A DNA stretch of 43,554 nt from Thermoanaerobaculia bacterium (GTDB lineage Bacteria > Acidobacteriota > Thermoanaerobaculia > Multivoradales > JAHEKO01). The stretch spans positions 1-43,554 of the forward strand of contig CALZIK010000042.1 of assembly GCA_945787635.1 (NCBI GenBank), given 5' to 3'. The notes under the pieces are model-generated. The model was not told where the DNA came from and made no database searches. It saw only the letters and a program-made list of their open reading frames with translations. Position numbers and translations under genes: made by a program. Shown here piece by piece: positions 20,159 through 28,520 of the stretch (positions are counted from its first letter, which is position 1; each line of letters opens with the position of its first letter).

Positions 20159-21931
20159 ATGCCACCTCTAAATATCGACCGGCAAAGACTTTTTCTTCGC
20201 CGGCTATCCAAGATCCGCCGCCATGCCATGGCGGTTGGCCTGGCGCTCGTCGCGTTGCCCTCGATGGCGGCCGCTACGACGCAGCGCGCGGCCATCGAGA
20301 AGGGCGTGGTTGCCGCGCTCACGCCGGAGCGCGCTCTGGTGCTCGAGGCCGAGCCTCACCGCGGTGAAGGTCTGCTCGGCTTCACGCTTCGCTTCTGTGG
20401 AGAGCGCGAGCGCGTCGAGCTGGTATCGAAAAACAACGGCGGTGTGAGCAGCCTGCTCTCCGGCAAGCGGTACAAGATCCCGTTTGCGGCGTTGCGTCCG
20501 GAATGGCAGCTGCGAGTCGTCCGGGCGCTCTTCGGCCACGACTATCCGGCGGCCAGCGGCTGGTACCACGAGGTCGGCCGGCCGGAGACCTACGGCCGGC
20601 CGAGCCTGTGGCACGTGGCCGAGTGGTTCACCGGCCGCGGCGACAACTACCGGGCGATTCGGGTGGCGAATCGGCTCGCTGACGACGAGCTGCCCGCCGG
20701 CCAGAGTCTGCTGATTCCGGCGAGGCTGCTGCGGCCGGCGCTTCGATCGGCCCTGCCTCCGGAATCGCCTTTCTATCTGGAATACGACCGGGACGCGGGC
20801 GGTGACTACGCGGTGTATCGCCTCAAGCCCGGCGAGGCGCTCTACTCGAGCGTCGTCGTTCGGTTCACCGGAAGCCTCTACGCGGACGACGTCAATGCTC
20901 TCGCGCAAACCATCGCCAAGCGAAGCGGGATCGATCGGATGACCGCGATTCCGGTCGGATACAAGGTCAAGATTCCGTTCGAGTTGCTCGAGCCCGAGTT
21001 TCTACCGGCTAACGAGCCTCGCCGCCGCGAGTACGAGGCAGGGCGAGTTGCCAGCTCGCAGTATCGCAATAGCGTCACCGCGCGGCAGCTCGCCGGCATC
21101 ACAGTGGTGCTGGACTCGGGGCACGGAGGCTCGGACGTGGGCGCGTCGTACGGCGACGTCTGGGAGAGCCTCTACGTCTACGACGTCATGGTCAGGGTCA
21201 AGGACCTGCTCGAAGCCAGGACCGCGGCGGTGGTCAAGCCGACGGTGCGTGACGGCGCGAGTCACGAGGCGCGAGACCGGGACGTCCTGCCGGCGTCTCG
21301 GCAGCACACGGTGCTGACCAACCCTCGTTACCTGATCGAGGACTCGACGATCGGACTCCATCTGCGCTGGTACCTGGCGAATAGTTTTCTGCGCGAGACC
21401 TTGAAGGGTTCCGGCGACCCCGAGAAGGCGGTGTTTCTTTCCATTCACGCCGACTCTTTACACCCGTCGCTGCGTGGCGGGATGGCCTACATTCCGGGTG
21501 CCAGGTACGGCAAGGGCAGCTACCGCCGCGAAGGTATCGCCTACGCGTCGCGGCGGGAGGTCCGCGAGCAGCCCGAGGTGAGGTTCAGCGAGCAGGAGCG
21601 AGTCAAGAGCGAAGGTCTGTCGCGCGGTCTGGCCGAGAGCCTGATCCACGCGCTCGAGGATCGGGGAATGGCGGTGCATCCGGACAAGCCGGTGCGCGAC
21701 AAGGTGGTGCGCAATCGGCGCGAGTGGGTGCCGGCGGTTCTGCGCTACAACGCGGTGCCGGCCAAGGTCCTGCTCGAGATCTGTAATCTCGCGAACCCCG
21801 AGGACCGCGCGCTGATTCAGACTCGAGCCTTCCGGCAGGAGGTCGCCGAAGCGATCGTCGACGGGATCATCGCCTACTACGGCGACGGAAGCCCGCCGGC
21901 GGGCCTTTTGGCCGCGACCACCGCCCGATAG
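20159..21931 (+). CDS. N-acetylmuramoyl-L-alanine amidase (Amidase_3) with LysM-like segments
   Basis: 590 residues. A basic n-region 'RRLSKIRR' and hydrophobic core 'AMAVGLALVALPSMAAA' form a signal peptide, so it acts in the periplasm on peptidoglycan. Two LysM-like segments follow: 'SLWHVAEWFTGRGDNYRAIR' to 'LLIPARLL' near 140-190, and 'YRLKPGEALYSSVVVRF' to 'VGYKVKIPF' near 220-280. The zinc amidase domain from about 315 has 'VVLDSGHGGSDVG' (His), 'GDVWESLYVYDV' (Glu), 'VFLSIHADSL' (His) and 'VLLEICNLANPED' (catalytic Glu), so all four key positions are present. It cleaves the MurNAc-L-Ala bond, with a likely role in cell separation. Confidence 0.9.
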   Translation: MPPLNIDRQRLFLRRLSKIRRHAMAVGLALVALPSMAAATTQRAAIEKGVVAALTPERALVLEAEPHRGEGLLGFTLRFCGERERVELVSKNNGGVSSLLSGKRYKIPFAALRPEWQLRVVRALFGHDYPAASGWYHEVGRPETYGRPSLWHVAEWFTGRGDNYRAIRVANRLADDELPAGQSLLIPARLLRPALRSALPPESPFYLEYDRDAGGDYAVYRLKPGEALYSSVVVRFTGSLYADDVNALAQTIAKRSGIDRMTAIPVGYKVKIPFELLEPEFLPANEPRRREYEAGRVASSQYRNSVTARQLAGITVVLDSGHGGSDVGASYGDVWESLYVYDVMVRVKDLLEARTAAVVKPTVRDGASHEARDRDVLPASRQHTVLTNPRYLIEDSTIGLHLRWYLANSFLRETLKGSGDPEKAVFLSIHADSLHPSLRGGMAYIPGARYGKGSYRREGIAYASRREVREQPEVRFSEQERVKSEGLSRGLAESLIHALEDRGMAVHPDKPVRDKVVRNRREWVPAVLRYNAVPAKVLLEICNLANPEDRALIQTRAFRQEVAEAIVDGIIAYYGDGSPPAGLLAATTAR

Positions 21932-21941
21932 TGTCCGAGCG

Positions 21942-21969
21942 GGAACTTTTCGTGCGATCCTGAGTCTCA
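21942..21969 (+). promoter_or_regulatory. Sigma-E-type (ECF) autoregulatory promoter
   Basis: GGAACTT at 21942-21948, 15-base spacer, GTCTCA at 21964-21969. This matches the E. coli sigma-E consensus GGAACTT-N15-GTCTAA in all but one base. It lies directly before the ECF sigma gene, so the sigma factor probably drives its own transcription. It also argues for the ATG at 22012 rather than that at 21973 as the start. Confidence 0.65.
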
Positions 21970-22011
21970 TCTATGGGAGGCGACCGGCGGAGACATCGCG
22001 ACAACCGGCCC

Positions 22012-22587
22012 ATGACACTGACGGCATCAGCGAGCTTGAGAGACGAGACCAGGCTCCTGGAGCGTCATCGGCAGGGAGACGCCGAGGCGTTCGGCGAGCT
22101 CTACCGGCAGTTCGAAACCATGGTCTACAACCTGGCCCTCAGAATGAGCGGCAACCCGGCCGACGCCGAGGACATCACGCAGGAGACCTTTGTTCGGGCC
22201 TACCGTCACCTGAAGAAATTCAAAGGCAAGTCGTCGCTCAAGACCTGGATCTACCGGATCGCCATCAATTGCAGCAACACCCGATTGCGCAAGCGCGGCC
22301 AGCGCGCCGCACGCCAGGTGGATGACGGCGAGGCGCGCCTGGAGCGTGAGAGTGACGGGAAGCGGTCGCCCGAAGAGCGAGCGGTCGCGACAGATCTCTC
22401 GGAGGCGGTGCGGGCCGGGCTCGAAGAGCTTCCGGCGCATTATCGAGAGGCGGTGCTGTTGAGAGACTTCGAAGACATGTCGTACGCGGAGATCGCCCAG
22501 ATCCTGGGCGTTCGGATCGGGACCGTACGCTCCCGCATCGCGCGGGGACGCGAACAAGTGCGGCAGTGGCTGGAGACACGGATATGA
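22012..22587 (+). CDS. ECF RNA polymerase sigma factor, RpoE-like
   Basis: About 191 residues. Region 2 is 'ERHRQGDAEAFGELYRQF', 'YNLALRMSGNPADAEDITQE' and 'KTWIYRIAINCSN'. Region 4 is 'ELPAHYREAVLLRDFEDMSY' followed by the helix-turn-helix 'EIAQILGVRIGTVRSRIARG'. This is the RpoE/ECF02-like type that responds to envelope stress. An ATG at 21973 is also in frame, but the promoter at 21942-21969 would place the transcription start after or at it. The TGA overlaps the ATG of the anti-sigma gene (ATGA), so the two are translationally coupled. Confidence 0.9.
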   Translation: MTLTASASLRDETRLLERHRQGDAEAFGELYRQFETMVYNLALRMSGNPADAEDITQETFVRAYRHLKKFKGKSSLKTWIYRIAINCSNTRLRKRGQRAARQVDDGEARLERESDGKRSPEERAVATDLSEAVRAGLEELPAHYREAVLLRDFEDMSYAEIAQILGVRIGTVRSRIARGREQVRQWLETRI

Positions 22588-23585
22588 GTGGACACCCGGC
22601 AATCGAGCTCCTATCGAGCTATCTGGACGAAGAGGTCACCGTCAAACAGCTCCGACTGGTCGAGAACCACCTCGAAGAGTGCGCTAGGTGCAAGCGCACG
22701 CTCGAGGGCCTGCGTGTGGTAGCCGTTGGGGTGCGGCGCCTCGAGTCGGTCGAGCCGCCGCCCACTCTGGGTATCGCGATGGAGCGCAGGCTTCGGCTCG
22801 CCGCCCTGGAGGACGTGCGGGGTCCCGATCTCGAGGGGAAGATGAAACGCTGGCTTGGCCAGCCCGTGTTAGCTCCGGCGTTCGCCGTCGTTCTGGCTCT
22901 GGGCGCGATTCTCTACCTGTTTTCCTACGGGCTCGCGCAGCGAGAGGAAGGGCGGACGCGGTTGATCGTGGCGTCCGCACAGAGCAAGGAAGGTGAGGTC
23001 GGTCGGCAGACCGGAGCGATGCTGAAAGATCAGTCGGCGGACGAGGTCGGCCGCGATGGCGAGGCCGGGGGCCGGGTCGTGGCGGATGCGCCGTTTTCCG
23101 AGCCGGCCGCGGAGCGAGCGGTCGCTGCCGACGCGCTGGCGTCGACGACCGCGTCCGAGGAAACGGATCTGGCCGCGAAGCTCGAGCCGGTGCGTGCGGA
23201 CCGGGACGGGCTCGAGCCGGCGCGTTCCGAATCGCGAGCCTCCGAGGTCGCTGGGTTGGTGGCTCCCGGTCGCGAGGTCGAGGCGGCGGCGGCGCAGATG
23301 CCGAGCGCTCCGCAGGTCGCCGAAGAGCGGTTGGAGGCCTTCGCCGATGCGGTGGCGCCGGTTCGCTCGATCGCGGACCGGGTCTTTGTGCGCCAGAACG
23401 GAGTCTGGGTCGAGCGCGGGCTCGACAGCGAGCCGGCAGCCGAGTTGGTGGACCTGCGCGACGGGTCGGCAGCGCCCGATCCCGATCTCGTGCCGTTCGC
23501 AGAGCTCGGTCGGGTCCGGCTTCGCCTGCGCGAACGGGTCGTCGAGGTCGTCTTTCCGCCGGCGTCCGAGAATCCGCGCCCCTAG
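22584..23585 (+). CDS. Anti-sigma factor with zinc-finger (zf-HC2/ZAS) domain
   Basis: 333 residues. The N-terminal anti-sigma domain has 'LSSYLDEEVT' and the zinc motif HxxxCxxC (His29, Cys33, Cys36 in 'ENHLEECARCKR'). One membrane span near 95-117 ('APAFAVVLALGAILYLF') separates it from a long external part of about 210 residues, rich in Ala, Glu, Arg and Val and of low complexity, ending in a small strand-rich piece 'RVFVRQNGVWVERGL'. It binds the sigma factor encoded just before and should release it on proteolysis or redox change. The external domain matches no sensor I know. Confidence 0.88.
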   Translation: MSGHPAIELLSSYLDEEVTVKQLRLVENHLEECARCKRTLEGLRVVAVGVRRLESVEPPPTLGIAMERRLRLAALEDVRGPDLEGKMKRWLGQPVLAPAFAVVLALGAILYLFSYGLAQREEGRTRLIVASAQSKEGEVGRQTGAMLKDQSADEVGRDGEAGGRVVADAPFSEPAAERAVAADALASTTASEETDLAAKLEPVRADRDGLEPARSESRASEVAGLVAPGREVEAAAAQMPSAPQVAEERLEAFADAVAPVRSIADRVFVRQNGVWVERGLDSEPAAELVDLRDGSAAPDPDLVPFAELGRVRLRLRERVVEVVFPPASENPRP

Positions 23586-23638
23586 TGCCCGGGCGCCTCA
23601 CGGCGCTCGGTGGCGCCAAGGACTTGCCGCGCGGAACG

Positions 23639-25729
23639 CTAGTCTTCGTCCGGCTGCCACGGCCCGATCGACTCGACCCTCCAGGTGTCGCGTCCGAGCT
23701 CGACCGTGTCGCCCAGTCGCTTACCGAGCAGGTTCGCGCCGGCTTCGGACTCGTAGGAGAGGATGCCGAGGTCGGGGTTGCTCTCCCAGGGACCGAGAAC
23801 CGTGATCTCGCGGCTCGAATCGGGACCGTCGGCACTCGAAAGCCGGACCGTGGCGCCGATTCGCACCTCCTGGTCGTCGATCTGGTCGAACGAGATGGGC
23901 TGCGCACGGGCCAGATCACGCTCGAGGTTGCTGACTCGGGCGGAGAGGTATTCGTGTCGCTGGCGAGCCGATTTGTACTCGAAGTTCTCGCGCAGGTCGC
24001 CGTGAGCGCGAGCCTCTTCGATCGCTTTGCGATTAGCGGGAATCTCGGCTTCCAGGAGGTTCTTGAGCTCGGCCCGTTTCTCGTCGATGACCTTGGAGGT
24101 CGCGTACAAGGAGTCCGAGACCGCCGTCGAAAGGTCCGGGAACTTCATATGCAAGGCGGTGAGCAGTCGGTCGCGGAGGTACTCTTCCAGCGGGGTTCTC
24201 TCGAACAACTCCTTGACACTCTCCGCGTGATCCGGCTCGAGTTTCTGGATCAAGGCGTGGGTGACCGCACCGTCGTCCAGGATCCGCTTGAGAGGAGCTT
24301 TGAACTTGGAGAAGTCGGGCAGGCTCTTGGCCCTCAGCAGCTGTCCCAGAGCTCGAGCCGGATTGCGATCACCGAAATACGGGCTTCCCTCGAGGTTCTG
24401 CATCAGCCAGATGAAGGCGGCGGGGCGCTTTGCGGGTTGGCTCAAGATCCGGTCGACCATCTCTTCCGCCTCCGAGCGCACCGTCGCCCAGAGCTTCTCG
24501 AACAGGAAGCTCAAGATCGGGCCGTCGGTCTCGGTGTTGAGCGTGTTGGCGTAAACCTGCGTCCAATCGTCCCGAAGCTCGGCGACTCGGGTCAGGCACA
24601 TGAGCCTCAGGTTGCGATCAGCGAGCGCTCGCGCGACGACGGTAGGGTCGCTCGCGTCGCGCAGGATCTCGTCGATGTCGAACGGAACGTCGATCTTCAG
24701 TCCTGATCTGTCGAGGGCCGAGAGGATGCGGATGGCGACACTCGGCTTGGTGTTTCTTTGTTCGATCGCGGCCTCGACCAGAAGGCCGGCGAGCTCAGCG
24801 GCCGTTTCGGGATTGCGCTTGCTCTCCCGTTGGAGGATTTCGAGTTTCTGCCCCAGGGCCGCTTTCTGGAACTGGGCGCGAACCTCTTCGCCCGCCGCCG
24901 CGGTGCTTTCTGCCCAACTGTAGGCTTGTCTGGTGCCCTTGCCGGAGGACACCAGCTGCGGATGGGCGCGAGCGCGCGACCACCAAGAGGTCCAGCTCTT
25001 GTCTGAGATCAGGCCGCTGACGGAAGCCTTGATCTCAGTGGCGGTCTGACCTGGTTGGCTGGAGAGCATCAAGCGCAGCAGATCGGGAGGGTCGGACTCG
25101 GCGAGGGACCGAAGCTCGTCCGGCTTTTCGATCTTTCGCCGCAGGAAATGGTCTCTTTCCAACGGCTCGAGCACCTTGCTCGCGGCCCCAAAGCCGATGC
25201 TCAGCCCGGGATGGTTTTCGAAATCAACCTTGAGCTTCTCGAGCTCGACGTTGACCTCGACCACCCGTCCGACCCCCTTGCCCTCCATCGAGACGATGGA
25301 ACCGACGTCGTAGGCCAGCACACCGCGCAGGCGTCTGACTCGCTGCCAGATCTTGGCCACGTCGTCGGTCGCCTTGCGCAGCCCCAGCCGTTCGATCATG
25401 ACCTCGACGACTTGGCTGTCGGAATACACCTGGTTGAGCGTGGCGATGACCTCCTCGTTCAAGGTCTCGGCGGCGAAGGAAATCTCTCCGGTGGATTCGA
25501 GCAGCCTCAGCCGGTCTTCCCAGAGCGCCTCCGAGCGCAGCTCTTCGTCCAGCAGTTCGAGCAGTTGCCGAGCGACGTTGGTGCCGCCACTCGCGGCGAG
25601 AGCGCGCGCCGCGGTCGAAAAGAAATTTAGGTCGAGCGGAGCCTCGCCCAGGCGGGTCAGCCATTCGTCCTCGACGGCTTCGAAGTTCTGGGCCTCGATG
25701 TGTTTTCTGGTGGTTCTCGGGAGGCTCAT
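23639..25729 (-). CDS. GreA/GreB-domain protein with long N-terminal extension
   Basis: 696 residues. The last 160 form a complete GreA-type transcript-cleavage factor: coiled coil 'AEIPANRKAIEEARAHGDLR' with the acidic tip 'HGDLRENFEY' (Asp578, Glu581), then an FKBP-like domain 'VRIGATVRLSS' to 'LGKRLGDTVEL'. Ordinary GreA is about 158 residues. The roughly 535-residue N-terminal part is helical with repeated leucine patterns ('MLSSQPGQTATEIKASVSGL', 'IRILSALDRSGLKI') and holds a small beta domain 'VGSIVSMEGKGVGRVVEVN'. A similarly long GreA is known in Chlamydiae. Start ATG 25729 ('MSLPRTTRKH'). Convergent with the anti-sigma gene. Confidence 0.85.
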   Translation of the reverse strand: MSLPRTTRKHIEAQNFEAVEDEWLTRLGEAPLDLNFFSTAARALAASGGTNVARQLLELLDEELRSEALWEDRLRLLESTGEISFAAETLNEEVIATLNQVYSDSQVVEVMIERLGLRKATDDVAKIWQRVRRLRGVLAYDVGSIVSMEGKGVGRVVEVNVELEKLKVDFENHPGLSIGFGAASKVLEPLERDHFLRRKIEKPDELRSLAESDPPDLLRLMLSSQPGQTATEIKASVSGLISDKSWTSWWSRARAHPQLVSSGKGTRQAYSWAESTAAAGEEVRAQFQKAALGQKLEILQRESKRNPETAAELAGLLVEAAIEQRNTKPSVAIRILSALDRSGLKIDVPFDIDEILRDASDPTVVARALADRNLRLMCLTRVAELRDDWTQVYANTLNTETDGPILSFLFEKLWATVRSEAEEMVDRILSQPAKRPAAFIWLMQNLEGSPYFGDRNPARALGQLLRAKSLPDFSKFKAPLKRILDDGAVTHALIQKLEPDHAESVKELFERTPLEEYLRDRLLTALHMKFPDLSTAVSDSLYATSKVIDEKRAELKNLLEAEIPANRKAIEEARAHGDLRENFEYKSARQRHEYLSARVSNLERDLARAQPISFDQIDDQEVRIGATVRLSSADGPDSSREITVLGPWESNPDLGILSYESEAGANLLGKRLGDTVELGRDTWRVESIGPWQPDED

Positions 25730-25770
25730 GGGGAGGTTGTCGCCGGCTTTCGGCAGGGTAGAGTATCGCA

Positions 25771-26565
25771 ATGGATCCTGCACGTCGCGCTCAGCTGACC
25801 GCCCGGCTCCGGGACTGTGGCGAGCAGGAGCTAGTGGAGTTGCTGCAAGCTGAGCTCGAGCATCTCGACGCCGAGGTGGTGAGGACCGCTCTGCGGAGCC
25901 CGTACGCATCCGCCCGGGTGATCGAACTGATCCTGGGTGAGCGCCGGCTGCTCTCGTCCCATGAGGTTCAGAAGGCGCTCGTCGAGCATCCGCGGACTCC
26001 CGAGCCGCGAGTGCTCAACCTGGTGCCCAGCCTCTACTGGCGCGATCTGGTCGAGCTCGGCGGCAACACGCGGATTCGGCCGCGGGTGCGCAAGGCCGCC
26101 GACCGGCGGCTCGCAGAGCGCCTGCCGAGGCTCGGAATCGGAGAGCGAATCGCGATCGCCCGCAAGGCCGGTCCGGGGCTGATCGCCCGTCTTCTGCTCG
26201 ATCCCAATCTTCGCGTGATCGACGCTCTCTTGGACAACTCCAGGATGACCGAGGGCTTGCTCGCGCCATTGCTCTATTCCGATCGGGCCCGACCCGGGGT
26301 GCTGGCGCGGATTGCCGAGAATCGCAAGTGGGGAAGGCGCTATCCGATTCGAGCCGCGATCGCGCGCAATCCGGCGACCGCGGCTGCGACCGCTCTCGAG
26401 CTGCTTGCTTTTCTCAAGAAAGCCGATTTGCGGGAGGTGCGCGCCGACCCACGGATCGATATGTCAGTGCGCCGCCGTGCCGGGTTGCTGCTCGGTATCG
26501 ATCCTGGCGCTTGGCCGGGCGCCGGGTCAAGCGCCGAAGAGAACGTTGGATCGGAAACCGACTAG
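25771..26565 (+). CDS. HEAT-like helical repeat protein, unknown function
   Basis: 264 residues, no signal peptide or span. It is built of degenerate helical repeats of about 45-50 residues. The repeated pattern is seen in 'ALVEHPRTPEPRVLNLVPSL' with 'YWRDLVELGGNT', and again in 'AIARNPATAAATALELLAFL' with 'KKADLREVRADP'. Each ends in 'VRxxAxxxL'. The C-terminal 100 residues are homologous to the end of the protein at 27453-28481 ('LARIAENRKWGRRYPIRAAI' against 'LDTIAKNRSWIRKYSIMFAL'). Such repeats usually bind proteins. Divergent from the GreA-like gene with a 41-base gap. Confidence 0.75.
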   Translation: MDPARRAQLTARLRDCGEQELVELLQAELEHLDAEVVRTALRSPYASARVIELILGERRLLSSHEVQKALVEHPRTPEPRVLNLVPSLYWRDLVELGGNTRIRPRVRKAADRRLAERLPRLGIGERIAIARKAGPGLIARLLLDPNLRVIDALLDNSRMTEGLLAPLLYSDRARPGVLARIAENRKWGRRYPIRAAIARNPATAAATALELLAFLKKADLREVRADPRIDMSVRRRAGLLLGIDPGAWPGAGSSAEENVGSETD

Positions 26566-26585
26566 AACCCTGCACCGGACCTGAT

Positions 26586-26614
26586 TTGACCGCTTCGCTG
26601 GCCGCCAATAGAGT
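26586..26614 (+). promoter_or_regulatory. Promoter of the RodZ-like gene cluster
   Basis: TTGACC at 26586-26591 and TAGAGT at 26609-26614 with a 17-base spacer. It places transcription start near 26620, which excludes the TTG at 26614 as translation start and favours the GTG at 26665. Confidence 0.5.
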
Positions 26615-26664
26615 TGAAACTCACCTTTGGGCTCCGATCCGTTCGTAATCCAAGCAGTCTCTCA

Positions 26665-27456
26665 GTGAACGCAACCAACAACCGCCAGCCTCCATGGGAG
26701 GAAGAGCAGAATCGCGACGCCGCGAGCTTCGGTTCTTGGTTGAGGAGTCAGCGCAAGATCCGTGAGGTGCCGCTGCGGGAGATCTCGGACGCCACCAAGA
26801 TCAGTATCCGCTACCTGGAGGCCCTCGAAGAGGACCGCTTCGACGTTCTGCCGGCGCCGGTATTCGCCAAGGGCTTCCTGCGCGAGTACGCTAAGTTCGT
26901 CGGCCTCGACTCGGACGAGGTGGTCAACTCGTATCTCAACGCCCTCCAGGCTTCTGAGGATGTGGAGGAAGAGCGCGCGGATGTCCGGGTCTCGCGGCCC
27001 GACAAGGAGAGTCGAAACAGCTGGGTCCTGATTGTCGCGCTGCTGGTCGCTCTGGCGTTGATCGCCTTTCTGATCTACTGGGGAGGAAGCGACGGTCCGG
27101 AAGATGTGGCCGTGCCCGCGATTGCGGCGCCTGTCCTGCCGCCCCGTCCGCCGTTGCCCGAGCCCGAACAAGAGAAGGTCGAGACCGCTCCGCTGGTAGT
27201 GACCATGGATTTCACCGAGGACTGCTGGGTGGAGGCGTCGGTTGACGGCCGGCGCCGGATCAGCGAGTTGCACGTGCAAGGCGAATCGATGCGGCTCGAA
27301 GCCAATCAAGAGGTGCGGTTGACGCTCGGCAACCCGGGGGGAGTCCGAGTCGAAGTCAACGGCGTGCAGTACGAGCTGTCGATTCCGTCCGGCGGCATGG
27401 CCCGCGACATTGTCATCGACTTGAGCGATCTGGCTCCGGAAGCCCCGGCTCAATGA
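26665..27456 (+). CDS. RodZ-like HTH membrane protein
   Basis: 263 residues from GTG 26665. The N-terminal HTH_25 domain is 'FGSWLRSQRKIREVPLREIS', 'DATKISIRYLEALEEDRF' and 'LPAPVFAKGFLREYAKFVGL' (22-90). One membrane span lies at 119-139 ('WVLIVALLVALALIAFLIYW'), then a proline-rich linker and a C-terminal DUF4115-type beta domain ('DCWVEASVDGRRRISELHVQ' and on). RodZ links MreB to the envelope in rod-shaped bacteria; no mre genes are in the window, so this may be a paralogue. A candidate promoter at 26586-26614 supports the chosen start. The stop overlaps the next gene's ATG (ATGA). Confidence 0.85.
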   Translation: MNATNNRQPPWEEEQNRDAASFGSWLRSQRKIREVPLREISDATKISIRYLEALEEDRFDVLPAPVFAKGFLREYAKFVGLDSDEVVNSYLNALQASEDVEEERADVRVSRPDKESRNSWVLIVALLVALALIAFLIYWGGSDGPEDVAVPAIAAPVLPPRPPLPEPEQEKVETAPLVVTMDFTEDCWVEASVDGRRRISELHVQGESMRLEANQEVRLTLGNPGGVRVEVNGVQYELSIPSGGMARDIVIDLSDLAPEAPAQ

Positions 27457-28481
27457 CTGAGCGATCCTTCGAGGAGCTGGCTCGAGAGATCCTCCAAGGC
27501 GGCCAGGAGGCGAAGCTCCTGGCGGCCGGTGGCATGCTGCCGGTGGCCCCAGCGGAGCTGATTCCTCTTCAAGTCCGCCTGGCGGCGGCGCCGGAGCAGG
27601 AGGTGGCAACCAAGGCCGCTGAGTCACTGGCTGCCTTGGAGCCCAAGATCGCGGTCGCCCTGGTGGAGGACGGTACCGCGCCCGAAGTGCTGGCCTACTT
27701 TGCGCGCAATCTGCGTCACCCGTTGGTGCTCGAGGCGATCGTCAGGCGCAGGACGACACCGGTCGAAGTGTTGAGTGAATTGGCGGCCCTGGTCGAGCCT
27801 GAGATCCAAGAGATTCTCCTGCTCAGGCAGGACATGATCGTCGAGTATCCGGAGATCCTGGTCGAGCTTGAAAAGAACCCGAGTGCGACGGCCTACACCA
27901 AGCGCCGCATCAACGAATACCGAGAGCACCTTCTACCGCGGGAGAAACGGCCTCACAGGTCACGGGCGGAGCTCGAAGAAGCCGCCGACTCCATTTCCGA
28001 CGAGGAGCTCGTTGAAGCCATCGAGGAGGTACGTGAAGCAGTCGTCGCGGAAGGCGAGAAGGACGAGACCATCGGTCTCACCGAATCGCAAATCCGAACC
28101 TTGCCGATACCGGTTCGGTTAAAGTTGACCAGGGGAGCCTCGAAGGCGCTTCGCAACATTTTGATCAAGGATCCGAACCCGATGGTTGCGACGTCGGTGC
28201 TTCGCAACAACCCTATGAACGAGTTGGAGGTCGAGCACATCGCGAACAATCGGGCCGTGATATTCGAGGTCCTGGACACGATCGCCAAGAACCGGAGCTG
28301 GATTCGCAAGTATTCGATTATGTTTGCCCTGGTCAAGAACCCCAGGACTCCGGCAGGTGTGGCGACACGCCTGGTGCCGCGTCTCGCGGTCCGAGACCTG
28401 CAGCAGGTCGCCAAAGACAGAAACGTGGCCAACGCGGTCCGAAGCACGGCCAAGCGGTTGTATACAATGAAGCGGATGTAA
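27453..28481 (+). CDS. HEAT-like helical repeat protein, paralogue of 25771-26565
   Basis: 342 residues. The N-terminal half has helical repeats ('MLPVAPAELIPLQVRLAAAP', 'LAYFARNLRHPLVLEAIVRR', 'EILLLRQDMIVEYPEILVEL'). A charged acidic hinge follows ('ELEEAADSISDEELVEAIEE'). The C-terminal part from about 215 is homologous to the upstream repeat protein: 'NILIKDPNPMVATSVLRNNP', 'NRSWIRKYSIMFALVKNPRT', 'RLAVRDLQQVAKDRNV'. No enzyme motif is seen; likely a scaffold. It overlaps the RodZ-like gene by four bases, so co-translation is likely. Confidence 0.75.
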   Translation: MTERSFEELAREILQGGQEAKLLAAGGMLPVAPAELIPLQVRLAAAPEQEVATKAAESLAALEPKIAVALVEDGTAPEVLAYFARNLRHPLVLEAIVRRRTTPVEVLSELAALVEPEIQEILLLRQDMIVEYPEILVELEKNPSATAYTKRRINEYREHLLPREKRPHRSRAELEEAADSISDEELVEAIEEVREAVVAEGEKDETIGLTESQIRTLPIPVRLKLTRGASKALRNILIKDPNPMVATSVLRNNPMNELEVEHIANNRAVIFEVLDTIAKNRSWIRKYSIMFALVKNPRTPAGVATRLVPRLAVRDLQQVAKDRNVANAVRSTAKRLYTMKRM

Positions 28482-28520
28482 GCGCGGATTTGAGTTGTTC
28501 TCGAGGAGAGTAGAAGAAGG

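Noticed and set aside
22684-23919. 411-codon minus-strand ORF, Arg/Pro/Ser rich
   Set aside because: Antisense to the anti-sigma factor and part of the GreA-like gene; low-complexity shadow.
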